A DNA stretch of 64,000 bases from Streptomyces xanthii (GCF_014621695.1 NZ_CP061281.1:2852001-2916000); one strand, 5' to 3'; counted from the stretch's first letter, positions 33,991-42,377 are shown. The notes: generated by a model not told the origin, from the sequence alone. A program made the numbers and translations.

Positions 33991-34239
33991 TCAGCCCCGG
34001 TCAGCCACGGTGCCGCCCGCCGCAGAGGCGGCCTCGTCCTCCGAGGGGGCGCCCTTCTCCTTGAAGGAGACCTTCCCCATGTGCCGGTTCATCGACTTCA
34101 TCAGGCCCCACACGGCCAGCGCCATCACCGCGAAGACGATGAAGCCGAGAACACCCGGAGTCACCTTGTTCTCGTCGACCTCCTTGGCGGCAAGGGGGAC
34201 GAGATGGGTCATTGCCAGATTCGCGTTCACATCAGGCAT
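33991..34239 (-). CDS. Small single-pass membrane protein downstream of mca
   Basis: An 82-residue protein with one membrane helix (TPGVLGFIVFAVMALAVWGL), then the basic motif KSMNRHMGKVSFKEKG and an acidic, Ala-rich tail, presumably cytoplasmic. ATG 34239 lies inside the last codons of mca (8-base overlap); ATG 34212 (MTHLVPLAAKE) is a realistic alternative. The overlap suggests co-expression with mycothiol S-conjugate amidase, although I recognise no function. Confidence 0.8.
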   Translation of the reverse strand: MPDVNANLAMTHLVPLAAKEVDENKVTPGVLGFIVFAVMALAVWGLMKSMNRHMGKVSFKEKGAPSEDEAASAAGGTVADRG

Positions 34240-35113
34240 TGTGGCGGATGCCCGCGAAGAGGTCGTCCTCGGGGAGGGACGTGGGCACCAGCGACTTCGC
34301 CAGCTCGTACTCCTCCGTGGGCCACACGGCCTTCTGGATCTCCATCGGCACCCGGAACCAGCCGCCGTCCGGATCGATCTGCGTGGCGTGCGCGATCAGC
34401 GCCTTGTCGCGGACCTCGAAGAAGTCGGCGCACGGAACGTGCGTGGTCAGCGTGCGCTCGACCCGCTCGAACTCGTCCCACCGCTTCAGCCAGTCCGCGT
34501 ACGGCGACTCGAGACCGCGGTCCAGGAGCGCGTGGTGCAGCGCCTCGGTGCGCGGCCGGTTGAAGCCCTGGTTGTAGTAGAGCTTCATCGCCTGCCACAC
34601 CGGCCCGTACTCGGACTCGGGGAACTTCTCGGGATCGGCCGCACCCTCGAAGGCCACCATCGTGATCTTGTGGGTCATGATGTGGTCGGGGTGCGGGTAC
34701 CCGCCGTTCTCGTCGTACGTCGTGATGACCTGGGGACGGAACGAGCGGATCTGCCGGACCAGCTCACCGGCCGCCTTGTCGACGTCCTCCAGGGCGAAGC
34801 AGCCCTCGGGCAGCGGCGGCAGCGGGTCGCCCTCGGGCAGGCCCGAGTCGACGAAGCCGAGCCACTCCTGCTGGACGCCGAGGATCTCCCGGGCCTCGTC
34901 CATCTCCTTCTTGCGCACCTCGTGGATGTGCTCCTCGATGTACGTGTCGCCCTGGAGCTTGGGGTTGAGGATGGAGCCGCGCTCTCCGCCCGTGCAGGTC
35001 ACCACGAGCACGTCCACCCCCTCGGACACGTACTTGGCCATGGTGGCCGCGCCCTTCGACGACTCGTCGTCGGGATGGGCGTGTACGGCCATCAGTCGCA
35101 GCTGCTCAGTCAA
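34232..35113 (-). CDS. mca: Mycothiol S-conjugate amidase
   Basis: Cytosolic zinc amidase of 293 residues that cleaves mycothiol S-conjugates to release a mercapturic acid for export and recover GlcN-Ins; part of actinobacterial detoxification. Zinc ligands are in MAVHAHPDDES (His, Asp-Asp) and YPHPDHIMTHKI. The GERGSILNPKLQGDTYIEEH segment and about 290-residue length distinguish Mca from the shorter MshB. Start is TTG 35113: GAGG lies about ten bases upstream, and the protein then begins with the family sequence TEQLRLMAVHAHPDDESSKG. A longer frame upstream has no support. It overlaps the small membrane-protein gene. Confidence 0.95.
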   Translation of the reverse strand: MTEQLRLMAVHAHPDDESSKGAATMAKYVSEGVDVLVVTCTGGERGSILNPKLQGDTYIEEHIHEVRKKEMDEAREILGVQQEWLGFVDSGLPEGDPLPPLPEGCFALEDVDKAAGELVRQIRSFRPQVITTYDENGGYPHPDHIMTHKITMVAFEGAADPEKFPESEYGPVWQAMKLYYNQGFNRPRTEALHHALLDRGLESPYADWLKRWDEFERVERTLTTHVPCADFFEVRDKALIAHATQIDPDGGWFRVPMEIQKAVWPTEEYELAKSLVPTSLPEDDLFAGIRHNA

Positions 35114-35243
35114 GACAAGATCCTCGTGAGATAGGGCGCCCGGTGTCGTCCGGCGCAATGTGCGGCTTCTATAGTGACCGAACCGGGGGGCGGAAAATTC
35201 CGGTGCCCGCGATCGTGACGGGCCACGCGAGAGGATCTGGCCG

Positions 35244-35645
35244 ATGAGCGCCGTGCAGCAGCTGCCCGAGGGGCGGTACGGCTCTTCGCGCGCCGCCGAC
35301 GCCCGCGCGGACCGGAAGCTGAGGATCGCCGCGATCGTGACCGGCACCCTCTTCGCCGCCCTGATGATCTGGTTCGGCTGGTACTACGTGGTGGGCAACA
35401 AGTTCAGCGGCGAGATCATCGCCTTCAAGACCCACAAGTCCTCGGTCGAGGTCCATCTGGAGATCCGTAAGGACTCCGACGCGAGCGGTTACTGCACCGT
35501 CCGCTCGCAGAGCGCCGACGGCGCCGAGGTCGGCCGCGCGGACTTCCGCTTCAGCCAGCCGGAGGAGCGCATCGACCAGGTCGTCACCCTGCGCACCTCG
35601 GGCCGCGGCACGACCGCGGAGCTGATCGGCTGTCACGCGGACTGA
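35244..35645 (+). CDS. DUF4307 membrane protein
   Basis: A 133-residue protein with a short cytoplasmic N-terminus (PEGRYGSSRAADARADRKLR), one helix (IAAIVTGTLFAALMIWFGWY), and an outside beta-rich domain with two Cys (GYCTVRSQ and LIGCHAD) that may pair. This layout is DUF4307, common beside mca in actinobacteria. It diverges from mca. No function is known. Confidence 0.9.
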   Translation: MSAVQQLPEGRYGSSRAADARADRKLRIAAIVTGTLFAALMIWFGWYYVVGNKFSGEIIAFKTHKSSVEVHLEIRKDSDASGYCTVRSQSADGAEVGRADFRFSQPEERIDQVVTLRTSGRGTTAELIGCHAD

Positions 35646-35819
35646 CGCACGGTTCACCCTCTCCTGGCGACGCCTGACCTGCGTCGACAGAATTCTGGTG
35701 GCTTATGTCCTCCCCCTTTCACCGTTGAATTGTTAGGCTCGTGGTTTCGCCCACCTGGAAGGGAACATCCTTCAGGTAGGGCGATGCTTTGTATTCCCAG
35801 TACCTACGAGGAGCACCCT

Positions 35820-36317
35820 GTGACCCAGACCAGCGAAGACGTCACCTGGCTCACGCAGGAGGCGTACTCCAAGCTCAAGGAAGAGCTGGCGTACCTGTCT
35901 GGTCCCGCGCGCGAGGAAGTCACCGCGAAGATCGCGGCCGCGCGCGAGGAGGGCGACCTGCGCGAGAACGGCGGGTACCACGCGGCCAAGGAGGAGCAGG
36001 GCAAGCAGGAGCTCCGCATCCGCCAGCTCACCCAGCTTCTCGAGAAGGCCAAGGTCGGCGAGGCGCCGGCCGACGACGGCGTGGTCGAGCCCGGCATGGT
36101 CGTCACCATCGCCTTCGACGGCGACGAGGACGACACCGTCACGTTCCTGCTCGCCTCGCGCGAGTACGCGAGCGCGGACATCGAGACGTACTCGCCGCAG
36201 TCCCCGCTCGGCACGGGTGTGAACGGCAAGAAGGTCGGCGACGACGCCGAGTACGAGCTGCCGAACGGCAAGATGGCCTCGGTGAAGATCCTCAAGGCGG
36301 AGCCCTACTCCGGCTGA
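35820..36317 (+). CDS. greA: Transcription elongation factor GreA
   Basis: A 165-residue factor that enters the RNA polymerase secondary channel and stimulates cleavage of backtracked transcripts. The N-terminal coiled coil carries the tip motif AAREEGDLRENGGYHAAKEE with the acidic Asp-Leu-Arg-Glu group; the C-terminal FKBP-like domain includes SPLGTGVNGKKVGD. Start is GTG 35820 (MTQTSEDVTWLTQEAY) with AGGAGC before it. A frame from 35730 would add an unrelated lead. The 174-base upstream region should hold the promoter; TAGGCT at 35734 is a possible -10, without a clear -35. The gene ends at a long bidirectional hairpin. Confidence 0.96.
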   Translation: MTQTSEDVTWLTQEAYSKLKEELAYLSGPAREEVTAKIAAAREEGDLRENGGYHAAKEEQGKQELRIRQLTQLLEKAKVGEAPADDGVVEPGMVVTIAFDGDEDDTVTFLLASREYASADIETYSPQSPLGTGVNGKKVGDDAEYELPNGKMASVKILKAEPYSG

Positions 36318-36327
36318 CGCCTTTCAC

Positions 36328-36389
36328 GACGCCCTGCGAGCGGGCCCCGAGCCAGGACGGCTCGGGGCCCGCTCGCGTCGCAGGGCGTC
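36328..36389. terminator. Long bidirectional terminator between greA and the ABC permease gene
   Basis: GACGCCCTGCGAGCGGGCCC continuing CGAGCC pairs with GGCTCGGGGCCCGCTCGC and then GCAGGGCGTC, with a 3-base bulge and the loop AGGAC. It occupies the whole gap between the convergent stops at 36317 and 36393. Confidence 0.88.
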
Positions 36390-36392
36390 CCC

Positions 36393-37256
36393 TCAGGCGG
36401 AGCGGCGGTACTTGCGCACCGCGAGGGTGCGGAAGACGACCAGGATCAGCACCGAGTAGATCAGCGAGGCCCAGATCGGGTGCTGCATCGGCCAGGCCTG
36501 CGACTGGGACAGACCCGGGTCGCCGAACAGCTGCCGGCAGGCCTGCACGGTCGCGCTGAACGGGTTCCAGTCCGCGATGTGCCGCAGCCAGGGAGTCATC
36601 TGGCTGGAGTCCACGAACGCGTTCGACAGGAACGTCACCGGGAACAGCCAGATGATGCCGCCCGAGGTCGCCGCCTCCGGGGTGCGCACGGACAGGCCGA
36701 TCAGCGCGCCGATCCAGGTGAACGCGTATCCGAGCAGGAGCAGCAGGCCGAAGCCGGCCATGATCTTGCCGAAGTTGGTCGGCTCGGCCGAACCGGGACG
36801 CCAGCCCACGAGCAGCGCGACGGCGGCCAGGATCAGCAGGGTGATCGCCGTCTGCGCCAGGTCGGCGACGGTGCGGCCGGTGAGGACGGCGCCGCGGGCC
36901 ATGGGCAGCGAGCGGAACCGGTCGATCAGGCCCTTCTGCATGTCGTCCGCGATGCCGGCGCTGGAACCGGCCGTGGCGAACGTGACGGTCTGCGCGAAGA
37001 TGCCGGCCATCAGGAAGTTCTTGTACACCGTGGGGTCGGTGGTGTCGCCGATCTTCATCGAGCCGCCGAAGACGTACGTGAACAGCACGACGAACATCAC
37101 CGGCTGGATGACCCCGAAGAGAACCATCTCGGGGATCCGGGTCATCCGGATCAGGTTCCGCTTCGCGACGACGAGGGAGTCGCGGACGGCCTGGCCGACG
37201 CCGGGAGCGGCGCGCGGCGCCGGAGGCGTGGGGGCGGTCTGGCTGACGGCGGTCAT
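36393..37256 (-). CDS. DrrB-type ABC-2 transporter permease
   Basis: A 287-residue membrane subunit with six helices of the ABC-2 exporter family: start region VAKRNLIRMTRIPEMVLFGV, then MAGIFAQTVTFATAGSSAGI, QKGLIDRFRSLPMARGAVL, and a final LIYSVLILVVF helix. These are the DrrB/NodJ signatures. It partners with the ATPase encoded immediately upstream; ATG 37256 overlaps that gene's TGA (ATGA). Its substrate is unknown; DrrAB relatives export antibiotics such as daunorubicin. Confidence 0.94.
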   Translation of the reverse strand: MTAVSQTAPTPPAPRAAPGVGQAVRDSLVVAKRNLIRMTRIPEMVLFGVIQPVMFVVLFTYVFGGSMKIGDTTDPTVYKNFLMAGIFAQTVTFATAGSSAGIADDMQKGLIDRFRSLPMARGAVLTGRTVADLAQTAITLLILAAVALLVGWRPGSAEPTNFGKIMAGFGLLLLLGYAFTWIGALIGLSVRTPEAATSGGIIWLFPVTFLSNAFVDSSQMTPWLRHIADWNPFSATVQACRQLFGDPGLSQSQAWPMQHPIWASLIYSVLILVVFRTLAVRKYRRSA

Positions 37257-38224
37257 TTCGCGGCCTCCTCGTCCTCGCCCGCCTGCTCGGCCAGGTGGCC
37301 GGTGAGCGAGATGAAGACGTCGTCGAGGGTCGGGCGGCGCAGCCCGATGTCGTCGATCTCGATGCCCCGCGCGTCCAGGTCGCGGATCACCTCGGCGAGC
37401 AGCTTCGCGCCGCCGGTGACGGGCACCGTCAGCTTGCGGGTGTGCTGCTCGACGGTGGTCTCGCCCTTTCCGTAGGCGGCGAGGACCGCGCGGGCGTCGT
37501 CGAGGTGCTCCTGCTCGTGCACGACGACCTCGACGCGCTCCCCGCCGGTCTGCGCCTTGAGCTGGTCGGCGGTGCCGCGCGCGATGACCTTGCCGTGGTC
37601 GACGACGCAGATGTCGTGCGCGAGGTGGTCGGCCTCCTCCAGGTACTGGGTGGTGAGCAGCAGGGTCGTGCCGCCCGCCACCAGCTCCTGGATGACCTCC
37701 CACAGCTGCTGCCTGTTGCGCGGGTCCAGGCCCGTCGTCGGCTCGTCCATGAACATCACGGGCGGCGACACGACGAGGGCGGCCGCGAGGTCGAGGCGGC
37801 GGCGCATGCCGCCGGAGTAGGTCTTGGACGGGCGGTCGGCGGCGTCGGCGAGATGGAAACGCTCCAGGAGCTCGCTCGCGCGGGCCTTCGCCTCCTTGGC
37901 CTTCATCTGATAGAGCTGACCGACCATCTGGAGGTTCTCCCGGCCGGTCAGGTACTCGTCGACGGCGGCGAACTGGCCGGACAGGCCGATCGAGCGCCGC
38001 ACCTCGTTCGGATGCCTGAGCACGTCGATCCCGGCGACGGACATGCGGCCGCTGTCCGGGGTGAGCAGGGTGGTGAGGCAGCGCACGGCGGTGGTCTTCC
38101 CCGCGCCGTTCGGCCCGAGCAGGCCCAGGACGGTGCCCTCTGGAACGTCCAGATCGACCCCGTCCAGGGCCCTGACGTCGCCGAAGGTCTTCACCAGACC
38201 TTCGGCGTGGATGGCGCCTGGCAT
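37253..38224 (-). CDS. DrrA-type ABC transporter ATPase
   Basis: A 323-residue ATP-binding subunit. Walker A GPNGAGKTT, signature YSGGMRRRLDLA, Walker B VMFMDEPTTGLD, and switch His in LLTTQYLEEAD are complete. The C-terminal DrrA extension with RRPTLDDVFISLTGH is present. Start ATG 38224. It heads a two-gene operon with the permease. Upstream lie a 10-base minisatellite (38255-38299) and a palindromic site (38353-38378), suggesting regulation by a trans-acting factor that is not adjacent. Confidence 0.95.
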   Translation of the reverse strand: MPGAIHAEGLVKTFGDVRALDGVDLDVPEGTVLGLLGPNGAGKTTAVRCLTTLLTPDSGRMSVAGIDVLRHPNEVRRSIGLSGQFAAVDEYLTGRENLQMVGQLYQMKAKEAKARASELLERFHLADAADRPSKTYSGGMRRRLDLAAALVVSPPVMFMDEPTTGLDPRNRQQLWEVIQELVAGGTTLLLTTQYLEEADHLAHDICVVDHGKVIARGTADQLKAQTGGERVEVVVHEQEHLDDARAVLAAYGKGETTVEQHTRKLTVPVTGGAKLLAEVIRDLDARGIEIDDIGLRRPTLDDVFISLTGHLAEQAGEDEEAAK

Positions 38225-38254
38225 GTGGTTCCCCCAACGCGTGAGTGACCAGCT

Positions 38255-38299
38255 GGTGAGTGCCGGTGAGTGCCGGTGGGTGCCGGTGGGTGCCGGTGG
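38255..38299. repeat. 10-bp minisatellite in the leader of the ABC operon
   Basis: Four and a half tandem copies: GGTGAGTGCC twice, then GGTGGGTGCC twice, then GGTGG. It begins 31 bases upstream of the ATPase ATG. Copy number could vary between strains and change the leader length. Confidence 0.9.
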
Positions 38300-38352
38300 A
38301 AAAGTCTAGGTTCGCCCGGGCGGCGTCGCCCGGCGGACCCGTGAGACACCTC

Positions 38353-38378
38353 ACACGCTATCGCGATGTATCGCGTGT
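38353..38378. promoter_or_regulatory. Palindromic ATCGCGAT site upstream of the ABC operon
   Basis: ACACGC and GCGTGT flank a region with the self-complementary core ATCGCGAT (38360-38367) and a second TATCGCG (38369-38375). ATCGCGAT-like sites are typical of PadR- and GntR-type repressors. It lies about 130-155 bases upstream of the ATPase start, in the gap after ilvA. Confidence 0.5.
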
Positions 38379-38436
38379 CGCCACGGGTTTTCCACAACCG
38401 CTGCGGACGGTCACGGCGGGCGTCACGGGCGGGCCG

Positions 38437-39678
38437 TCAGTCGATGACCGTGTAGCCCGCCTCGCGCAGCGCCGCCGCGACCTCCGTGCAGTGCGCCGGT
38501 CCCTTCGTCTCCAGGTGCAGTTCGACCTCGACCTCGGTGAGCCCGAGGCGCGGGTCGGTGCGCACGTGGCTCACGTCCAGCACGTTCGCGTCGACGACGG
38601 ACAGCACGCCGAGGATCGAGGCGAGCGCGCCGGGACGGTCGTCGAGCCGCAGTCGCAGCGACAGGTAGCGGCCCGCGGCGGCCATGCCGTGGGTGAGGAC
38701 GCGCTGCATGAGCAGCGGGTCCACGTTGCCGCCCGACAGCAGCGCCACGACCGGGCCCTCGAAGCCGCGCGGGTCGCTCAGGAGCGCCGCGACGGGGCTC
38801 GCGCCCGCCGGCTCCACGACCAGCTTGGCCCGCTCCAGGCACAGCAGCAGCGCGCTGGACAGGGCGTCCTCGGACACCGTACGGACGTCGTCGGCGAGGT
38901 CGGCGACCAGGCGGAACGGGACGTCGCCGGGGCGGCCCACCTTGATGCCGTCGGCCATCGTCGCGGGATGCGGCACGGAGACGGGGCGCCCGGCCTCCAG
39001 CGAGGGCGGGTACGCGGCCGCGCCCGCCGCCTGCACGCCGATGACCTTCACGTCGGGGCGCAGCGCCTTGACCGCGACGGCGATGCCCGCGAGGAGCCCG
39101 CCGCCGCCGACCCCGACGAGGATCGTGCGCACCTCGGGGCACTGCTCGAGGATCTCCAGGCCGAGCGTGCCCTGGCCCGCGACGATGTCCGGGTGGTCGA
39201 AGGGGTGGATGAACACGGCGCCGGTGCGCTCGGCGTACTCCTGCGCGGCGGCCAGCGTCTCGTCGACGACATGACCGTGCAGCCTCACCTCGGCGCCGTA
39301 GTCGCGGGTGGCCGCGACCTTCGGCAGGGGCGCACCGACCGGCATGAACACCGTGGAGCGCACGCCGAGGAGCGCGGAGGCCAGGGCGACACCCTGCGCG
39401 TGGTTGCCCGCGCTGGCGGCCACGACCCCGGCCGCGCGCTCCTCGGGCAGCAGTCCGGCGATGCGCACGTAGGCGCCGCGCAGCTTGAAGGAGCCGGTCC
39501 GCTGGAGGTTCTCGCACTTCAGGTGGACCGGCGTGCCGGCCAGCTGCGAGAGATGATGGCTGTGCGCCATGGACGTCACCCGAGCCACCCCGCCCAGCAT
39601 CTTCTGGGCGCCGCGCACGTCGTCGAGCGTGACCGCGGGAAGACGGCGGGGCAAGGAGTCAGACGTGCTGTAGCTCAT
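38437..39678 (-). CDS. ilvA: Threonine ammonia-lyase (biosynthetic-type, single ACT domain)
   Basis: A PLP-dependent cytosolic enzyme of 413 residues that converts threonine to 2-oxobutyrate, feeding isoleucine synthesis. The PLP lysine is in LQRTGSFKLRGAY, the phosphate-binding loop is VGVGGGGLLAGIA, and AASAGNHAQGVA forms the substrate loop. The last 80 residues (RLRLDDRPGALASILGVLSV) are one ACT domain, expected to sense an amino acid; this length fits the shorter catabolic/biosynthetic IlvA/TdcB forms. ATG 39678 (MSYSTSDSL) is preferred to GTG 39699; neither has a strong ribosome site. It diverges from the MarR gene. Confidence 0.92.
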   Translation of the reverse strand: MSYSTSDSLPRRLPAVTLDDVRGAQKMLGGVARVTSMAHSHHLSQLAGTPVHLKCENLQRTGSFKLRGAYVRIAGLLPEERAAGVVAASAGNHAQGVALASALLGVRSTVFMPVGAPLPKVAATRDYGAEVRLHGHVVDETLAAAQEYAERTGAVFIHPFDHPDIVAGQGTLGLEILEQCPEVRTILVGVGGGGLLAGIAVAVKALRPDVKVIGVQAAGAAAYPPSLEAGRPVSVPHPATMADGIKVGRPGDVPFRLVADLADDVRTVSEDALSSALLLCLERAKLVVEPAGASPVAALLSDPRGFEGPVVALLSGGNVDPLLMQRVLTHGMAAAGRYLSLRLRLDDRPGALASILGVLSVVDANVLDVSHVRTDPRLGLTEVEVELHLETKGPAHCTEVAAALREAGYTVID

Positions 39679-39716
39679 GACTGAAGTCTCGCAGCTCACG
39701 GCGGGCGTGACGCGTC

Positions 39717-39746
39717 GTGTTCATACCGCGATACCGGATTGAACAC
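39717..39746. promoter_or_regulatory. Inverted repeat in the divergent ilvA/marR promoter region
   Basis: GTGTTCA (39717-39723) and TGAACAC (39740-39746) flank 16 bases that contain ATACCGCGATACCGG. The site is 39 bases upstream of the ilvA ATG and 86 before the marR ATG. It may be the MarR protein's operator. Confidence 0.5.
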
Positions 39747-39832
39747 GGCTGGTACGGCACGCGCTTTCGCCGCGTACTCTGTGCCCCAATCCTGTGCAAT
39801 CCCCCACCCACGCATGAAGTGAGCCTCCGGCC

Positions 39833-40342
39833 ATGCCCACACCACAAGAAACGATGGACATGTCGACCGCCGGCGATTCCGGCCTCCTCGAAACCCTGCA
39901 GCACGAGGTGGCGGTCTTCGCCCGTCGCGCCGAACAGACCCGGCTGGGCGGGGTCGGGCAGGTGCGCAACTCGATGGACCGAGCCGCGTACCTGCTCCTG
40001 AACCGGCTCGACAAGGAAGGCCCGATGGGCGTCAAGGCGCTCGCCGCGAGCATGGGGATCGATTCCTCGACGGTGACCCGTCAGGTGGCCCCGCTGGTCG
40101 ACACGGGCCTGGTCAAGCGGACCTCGCACCCCGAGGACGGCCGGGCCGTCGTGCTGCAGCTGTCGCCGCGCGGGCTCGCGCGGCTCGACGAAGTGCGCAC
40201 GTCGCGGCGTGCGTTGATGGCCGAGCTGACGGAGGACTGGGAGCCGCGGGAGCGCGAGCAGTTCTGCGCGCTGCTGACGCGCTTCAACTCGGCGCTGTCC
40301 GCCCGCCAGTCGGGTCAGCCGGCGCCCGGCGCCGCTTCCTGA
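39833..40342 (+). CDS. MarR-family transcriptional regulator
   Basis: A 169-residue dimeric winged-helix regulator. The DNA-binding region reads GVKALAASMGIDSSTVTRQVAPLVDTGLVKRTSHPEDGRAVVLQLSPRG, with the DxRxxxxxLT-type wing. Flanking helices (residues about 20-50 and 125-160) form the dimer interface. ATG 39833. It probably acts on its own divergent promoter region; a physiological link with threonine deamination is not evident. Confidence 0.93.
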   Translation: MPTPQETMDMSTAGDSGLLETLQHEVAVFARRAEQTRLGGVGQVRNSMDRAAYLLLNRLDKEGPMGVKALAASMGIDSSTVTRQVAPLVDTGLVKRTSHPEDGRAVVLQLSPRGLARLDEVRTSRRALMAELTEDWEPREREQFCALLTRFNSALSARQSGQPAPGAAS

Positions 40343-40465
40343 GCCGGTCCCGGGCCGTTCCTGAGCCGGTCCTGAACCGGTCCTGAGGCGCTCCTGGAGA
40401 GATCCGGAGCGAAACCGCGGCTCCTGCCTCTTGACCAAGGGGTCGCGGTCGGAATCAGATGAAGC

Positions 40466-40948
40466 GTGCGCGATCGGCAGGCGTTCAGGAACGCTCGCCG
40501 GGCCCGTGAGTTCGAGTCGTTCGTCGCGGGCGCGGCCGGGCGGCTGCTGCATGCCGCGACACTGCTGACCGCCGAGCCCCCGGACGACCATCCCCGGGCG
40601 CTGAAGCTGCTCACGGCCGCGCTCGCCCGCACCTACGCCTCCTGGGACCGGCTGCGCGGCGAGGACCCCTACGACTGCGCCCGCAAGGAGCTGGCCGTCC
40701 GCTTCGCGCACGGCGCCTGGCACCAGCACCGCGGGCACGGCGGCGCCCTGGCGCACGTACCCCCGCAGGAGCGGCTCGTGCTCGTGCTGCGGCTCTTCGA
40801 GGGCGTCGGCGAGGAGCAGGTGGCGGCCCTGCTCGGGCTGCCCGCGGAGCGCGTGCGGTCCCTGCACGCGCGGGCGATGACGCTCGTGCTGCATCCGCCG
40901 CGCGGGGCCGCGCCGGCCCCTTCACTGGGAGGGACGGCCTCGGCATGA
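40466..40948 (+). CDS. ECF-sigma-like protein with a recognisable region 4 only
   Basis: 160 residues. The C-terminal half, PPQERLVLVLRLFEGVGEEQVAALLGLPAERVRSLHARAM, is a good sigma region 4 (-35 recognition) helix-turn-helix. The N-terminal half (RNARRAREFESFVAGAAGRLLHAATLL and a HPRALKLLTAALARTYASW segment) resembles a region 2 scaffold as in ECF factors of the SigE-like actinobacterial type, but the -10-contacting part is weak. Start GTG 40466 lacks a strong ribosome site. Its TGA overlaps the ATG of a small membrane protein (ATGA), as for a sigma/anti-sigma pair. Confidence 0.75.
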   Translation: MRDRQAFRNARRAREFESFVAGAAGRLLHAATLLTAEPPDDHPRALKLLTAALARTYASWDRLRGEDPYDCARKELAVRFAHGAWHQHRGHGGALAHVPPQERLVLVLRLFEGVGEEQVAALLGLPAERVRSLHARAMTLVLHPPRGAAPAPSLGGTASA

Positions 40949-41199
40949 ACCGGTTGCAGCGCAAGGAGGACTCCGTGCGCGCCGTGCTCGACGCGGCGCA
41001 GCCGTCCGCCGTGCCCGCCGAGCTGTGCGCGGACGCGATGCGGCGGGGCGGGCGGATGCTGCGGCGGCGGACGGTGGTGCGGCGGCTCATGTGGGTGCTG
41101 CTGCTCGCGGCCGCCGTCGCGTTCGTCGTCTGGGCCGTGTCCGCGCACCCGTGGGTGGAGCCGCCGTCCGAGACGACTCCACCGCTGACGGGGCTGTAG
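40945..41199 (+). CDS. Small membrane protein coupled to the sigma-like gene
   Basis: An 84-residue protein with a cytoplasmic N-terminus (RLQRKEDSVRAVLDAAQPSAV), a basic RRRTVVRRL stretch, one helix (MWVLLLAAAVAFVVWAVSA) and a short Pro-rich outside tail. Coupling (ATGA) with the sigma-like gene suggests it tethers or inhibits that factor, but the typical zinc anti-sigma motif (HxxxCxxC) is absent. It ends five bases before the convergent metB stop. Confidence 0.75.
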   Translation: MNRLQRKEDSVRAVLDAAQPSAVPAELCADAMRRGGRMLRRRTVVRRLMWVLLLAAAVAFVVWAVSAHPWVEPPSETTPPLTGL

Positions 41200-41204
41200 G
41201 AGGG

Positions 41205-42377
41205 CTACTTCCCCAGGGCCTGCTGGAGGTCGGCGAGGAGGTCGTCGGCCGACTCGATGCCCACCGAGAGGCGGACCAGGTCGGCGGGGACCTCCAGGGC
41301 CGAGCCCGCGGTCGAGGCGTGGGTCATGCGGCCCGGGTGCTCGATCAGGGACTCGACGCCGCCCAGGGACTCGCCGAGCGTGAACAGCCTGGCCCGGTTG
41401 CAGACCTCGACGGCCGCCTGCTCGCCGCCCTCCACGCGGAACGAGACCATGCCGCCGAACGCCTTCATCTGCTTCGCGGCGATCTCGTGGCCCGGGTGCT
41501 CGGGCAGGCCCGGGTAGAGGACCTGCGTCACGCGCGGGTGGCGGGTGAGCATGTCGGCGACGCGGGTCGCGTTCTCGCTGTGCCGGTCCATGCGGACGGG
41601 CAGCGTCTTGATGCCGCGCAGCACCAGCCAGGAGTCGAAGGGGCCGGCGACGGCGCCCATCGCGTTCTGGTGGTAGGCGAGGTCGTCGCCGAGGGCGCTG
41701 TCGGCCACGATCAGCGCACCGCCGACCACGTCCGAGTGGCCGCCCATGTACTTCGTCAGGGAGTGCACGACGACGTCCGCGCCGAACGCGAGCGGCTGCT
41801 GGAGGTAGGGGCTCGCGAAGGTGTTGTCGACGACGAGCTTGGCGCCCGCCTCGTGGGCCACCTGGGCGACCGCGGCGATGTCGGTGATGCCGAGCAGCGG
41901 GTTCGAGGGGGTCTCGACCCAGACGGCCTTGGTCTTCGGGGTGATCGCGGCGCGGACGGCGTCCACGTCGCCGGTGTCCGCGACGGACCACTCCACGCCC
42001 CAGCGCGAGACGACCTTGTCGAACAGGCGGAACGTGCCGCCGTACGCGTCGTTCGGGATCACGACGTGGTCGCCGGGGCTGAGCAGGGTGCGCAGGAGGC
42101 AGTCCTCGGCGGCGAGCCCCGACGCGAAGGCGAGGCCGCGGCGGCCTCCCTCGATGGCGGCGAGGTTCTCCTCGAGGGCGGTACGGGTCGGGTTGGCGCT
42201 GCGGCTGTACTCGTAGCCGCCGCGCAGACCGCCCACGCCGTCCTGCTTGTACGTGGAGACCTGGTAGATCGGGGGGACGACGGCGCCGGTCACGGGGTCT
42301 GCCGTGTTGCCGGCGTGGATGGCGGTGGTCTCGAATCCGCGCGGGGCGCTGCCGCTGTGGTTGTGCGTATCGCTCAT
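41205..42377 (-). CDS. metB: Cystathionine gamma-synthase (or gamma-lyase) of the Cys/Met PLP family
   Basis: A cytosolic PLP enzyme of 390 residues joining an activated homoserine and cysteine into cystathionine. Family motifs are YEYSRSANPTRTALEENLAA, the PLP lysine in DVVVHSLTKYMGGHSDVVGG, and GESLGGVESLIEHPGRMTHAS near the C-terminus. Sequence alone cannot exclude gamma-lyase activity, which many actinobacterial members have. ATG 42377 gives the standard MSDTHNHSGSAPRGFETTAI-type start; an open frame continues upstream into repeat DNA and is rejected. Confidence 0.92.
   Translation of the reverse strand: MSDTHNHSGSAPRGFETTAIHAGNTADPVTGAVVPPIYQVSTYKQDGVGGLRGGYEYSRSANPTRTALEENLAAIEGGRRGLAFASGLAAEDCLLRTLLSPGDHVVIPNDAYGGTFRLFDKVVSRWGVEWSVADTGDVDAVRAAITPKTKAVWVETPSNPLLGITDIAAVAQVAHEAGAKLVVDNTFASPYLQQPLAFGADVVVHSLTKYMGGHSDVVGGALIVADSALGDDLAYHQNAMGAVAGPFDSWLVLRGIKTLPVRMDRHSENATRVADMLTRHPRVTQVLYPGLPEHPGHEIAAKQMKAFGGMVSFRVEGGEQAAVEVCNRARLFTLGESLGGVESLIEHPGRMTHASTAGSALEVPADLVRLSVGIESADDLLADLQQALGK

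Noticed and set aside
35730..35819. Upstream extension of GreA from 35730
   Set aside because: GreA proteins start close to the coiled coil; GTG 35820 has an AGGAGC ribosome site and the lead has no similarity to the family.
36500..38250. Antibiotic biosynthetic cluster around the DrrAB-like transporter
   Set aside because: No biosynthetic genes flank it; the neighbours are greA and ilvA, both housekeeping.
38255..38299. Iteron-like replication origin or binding array
   Set aside because: Only 4.5 GC-rich copies, no AT-rich stretch, no replication gene; it is a simple minisatellite.
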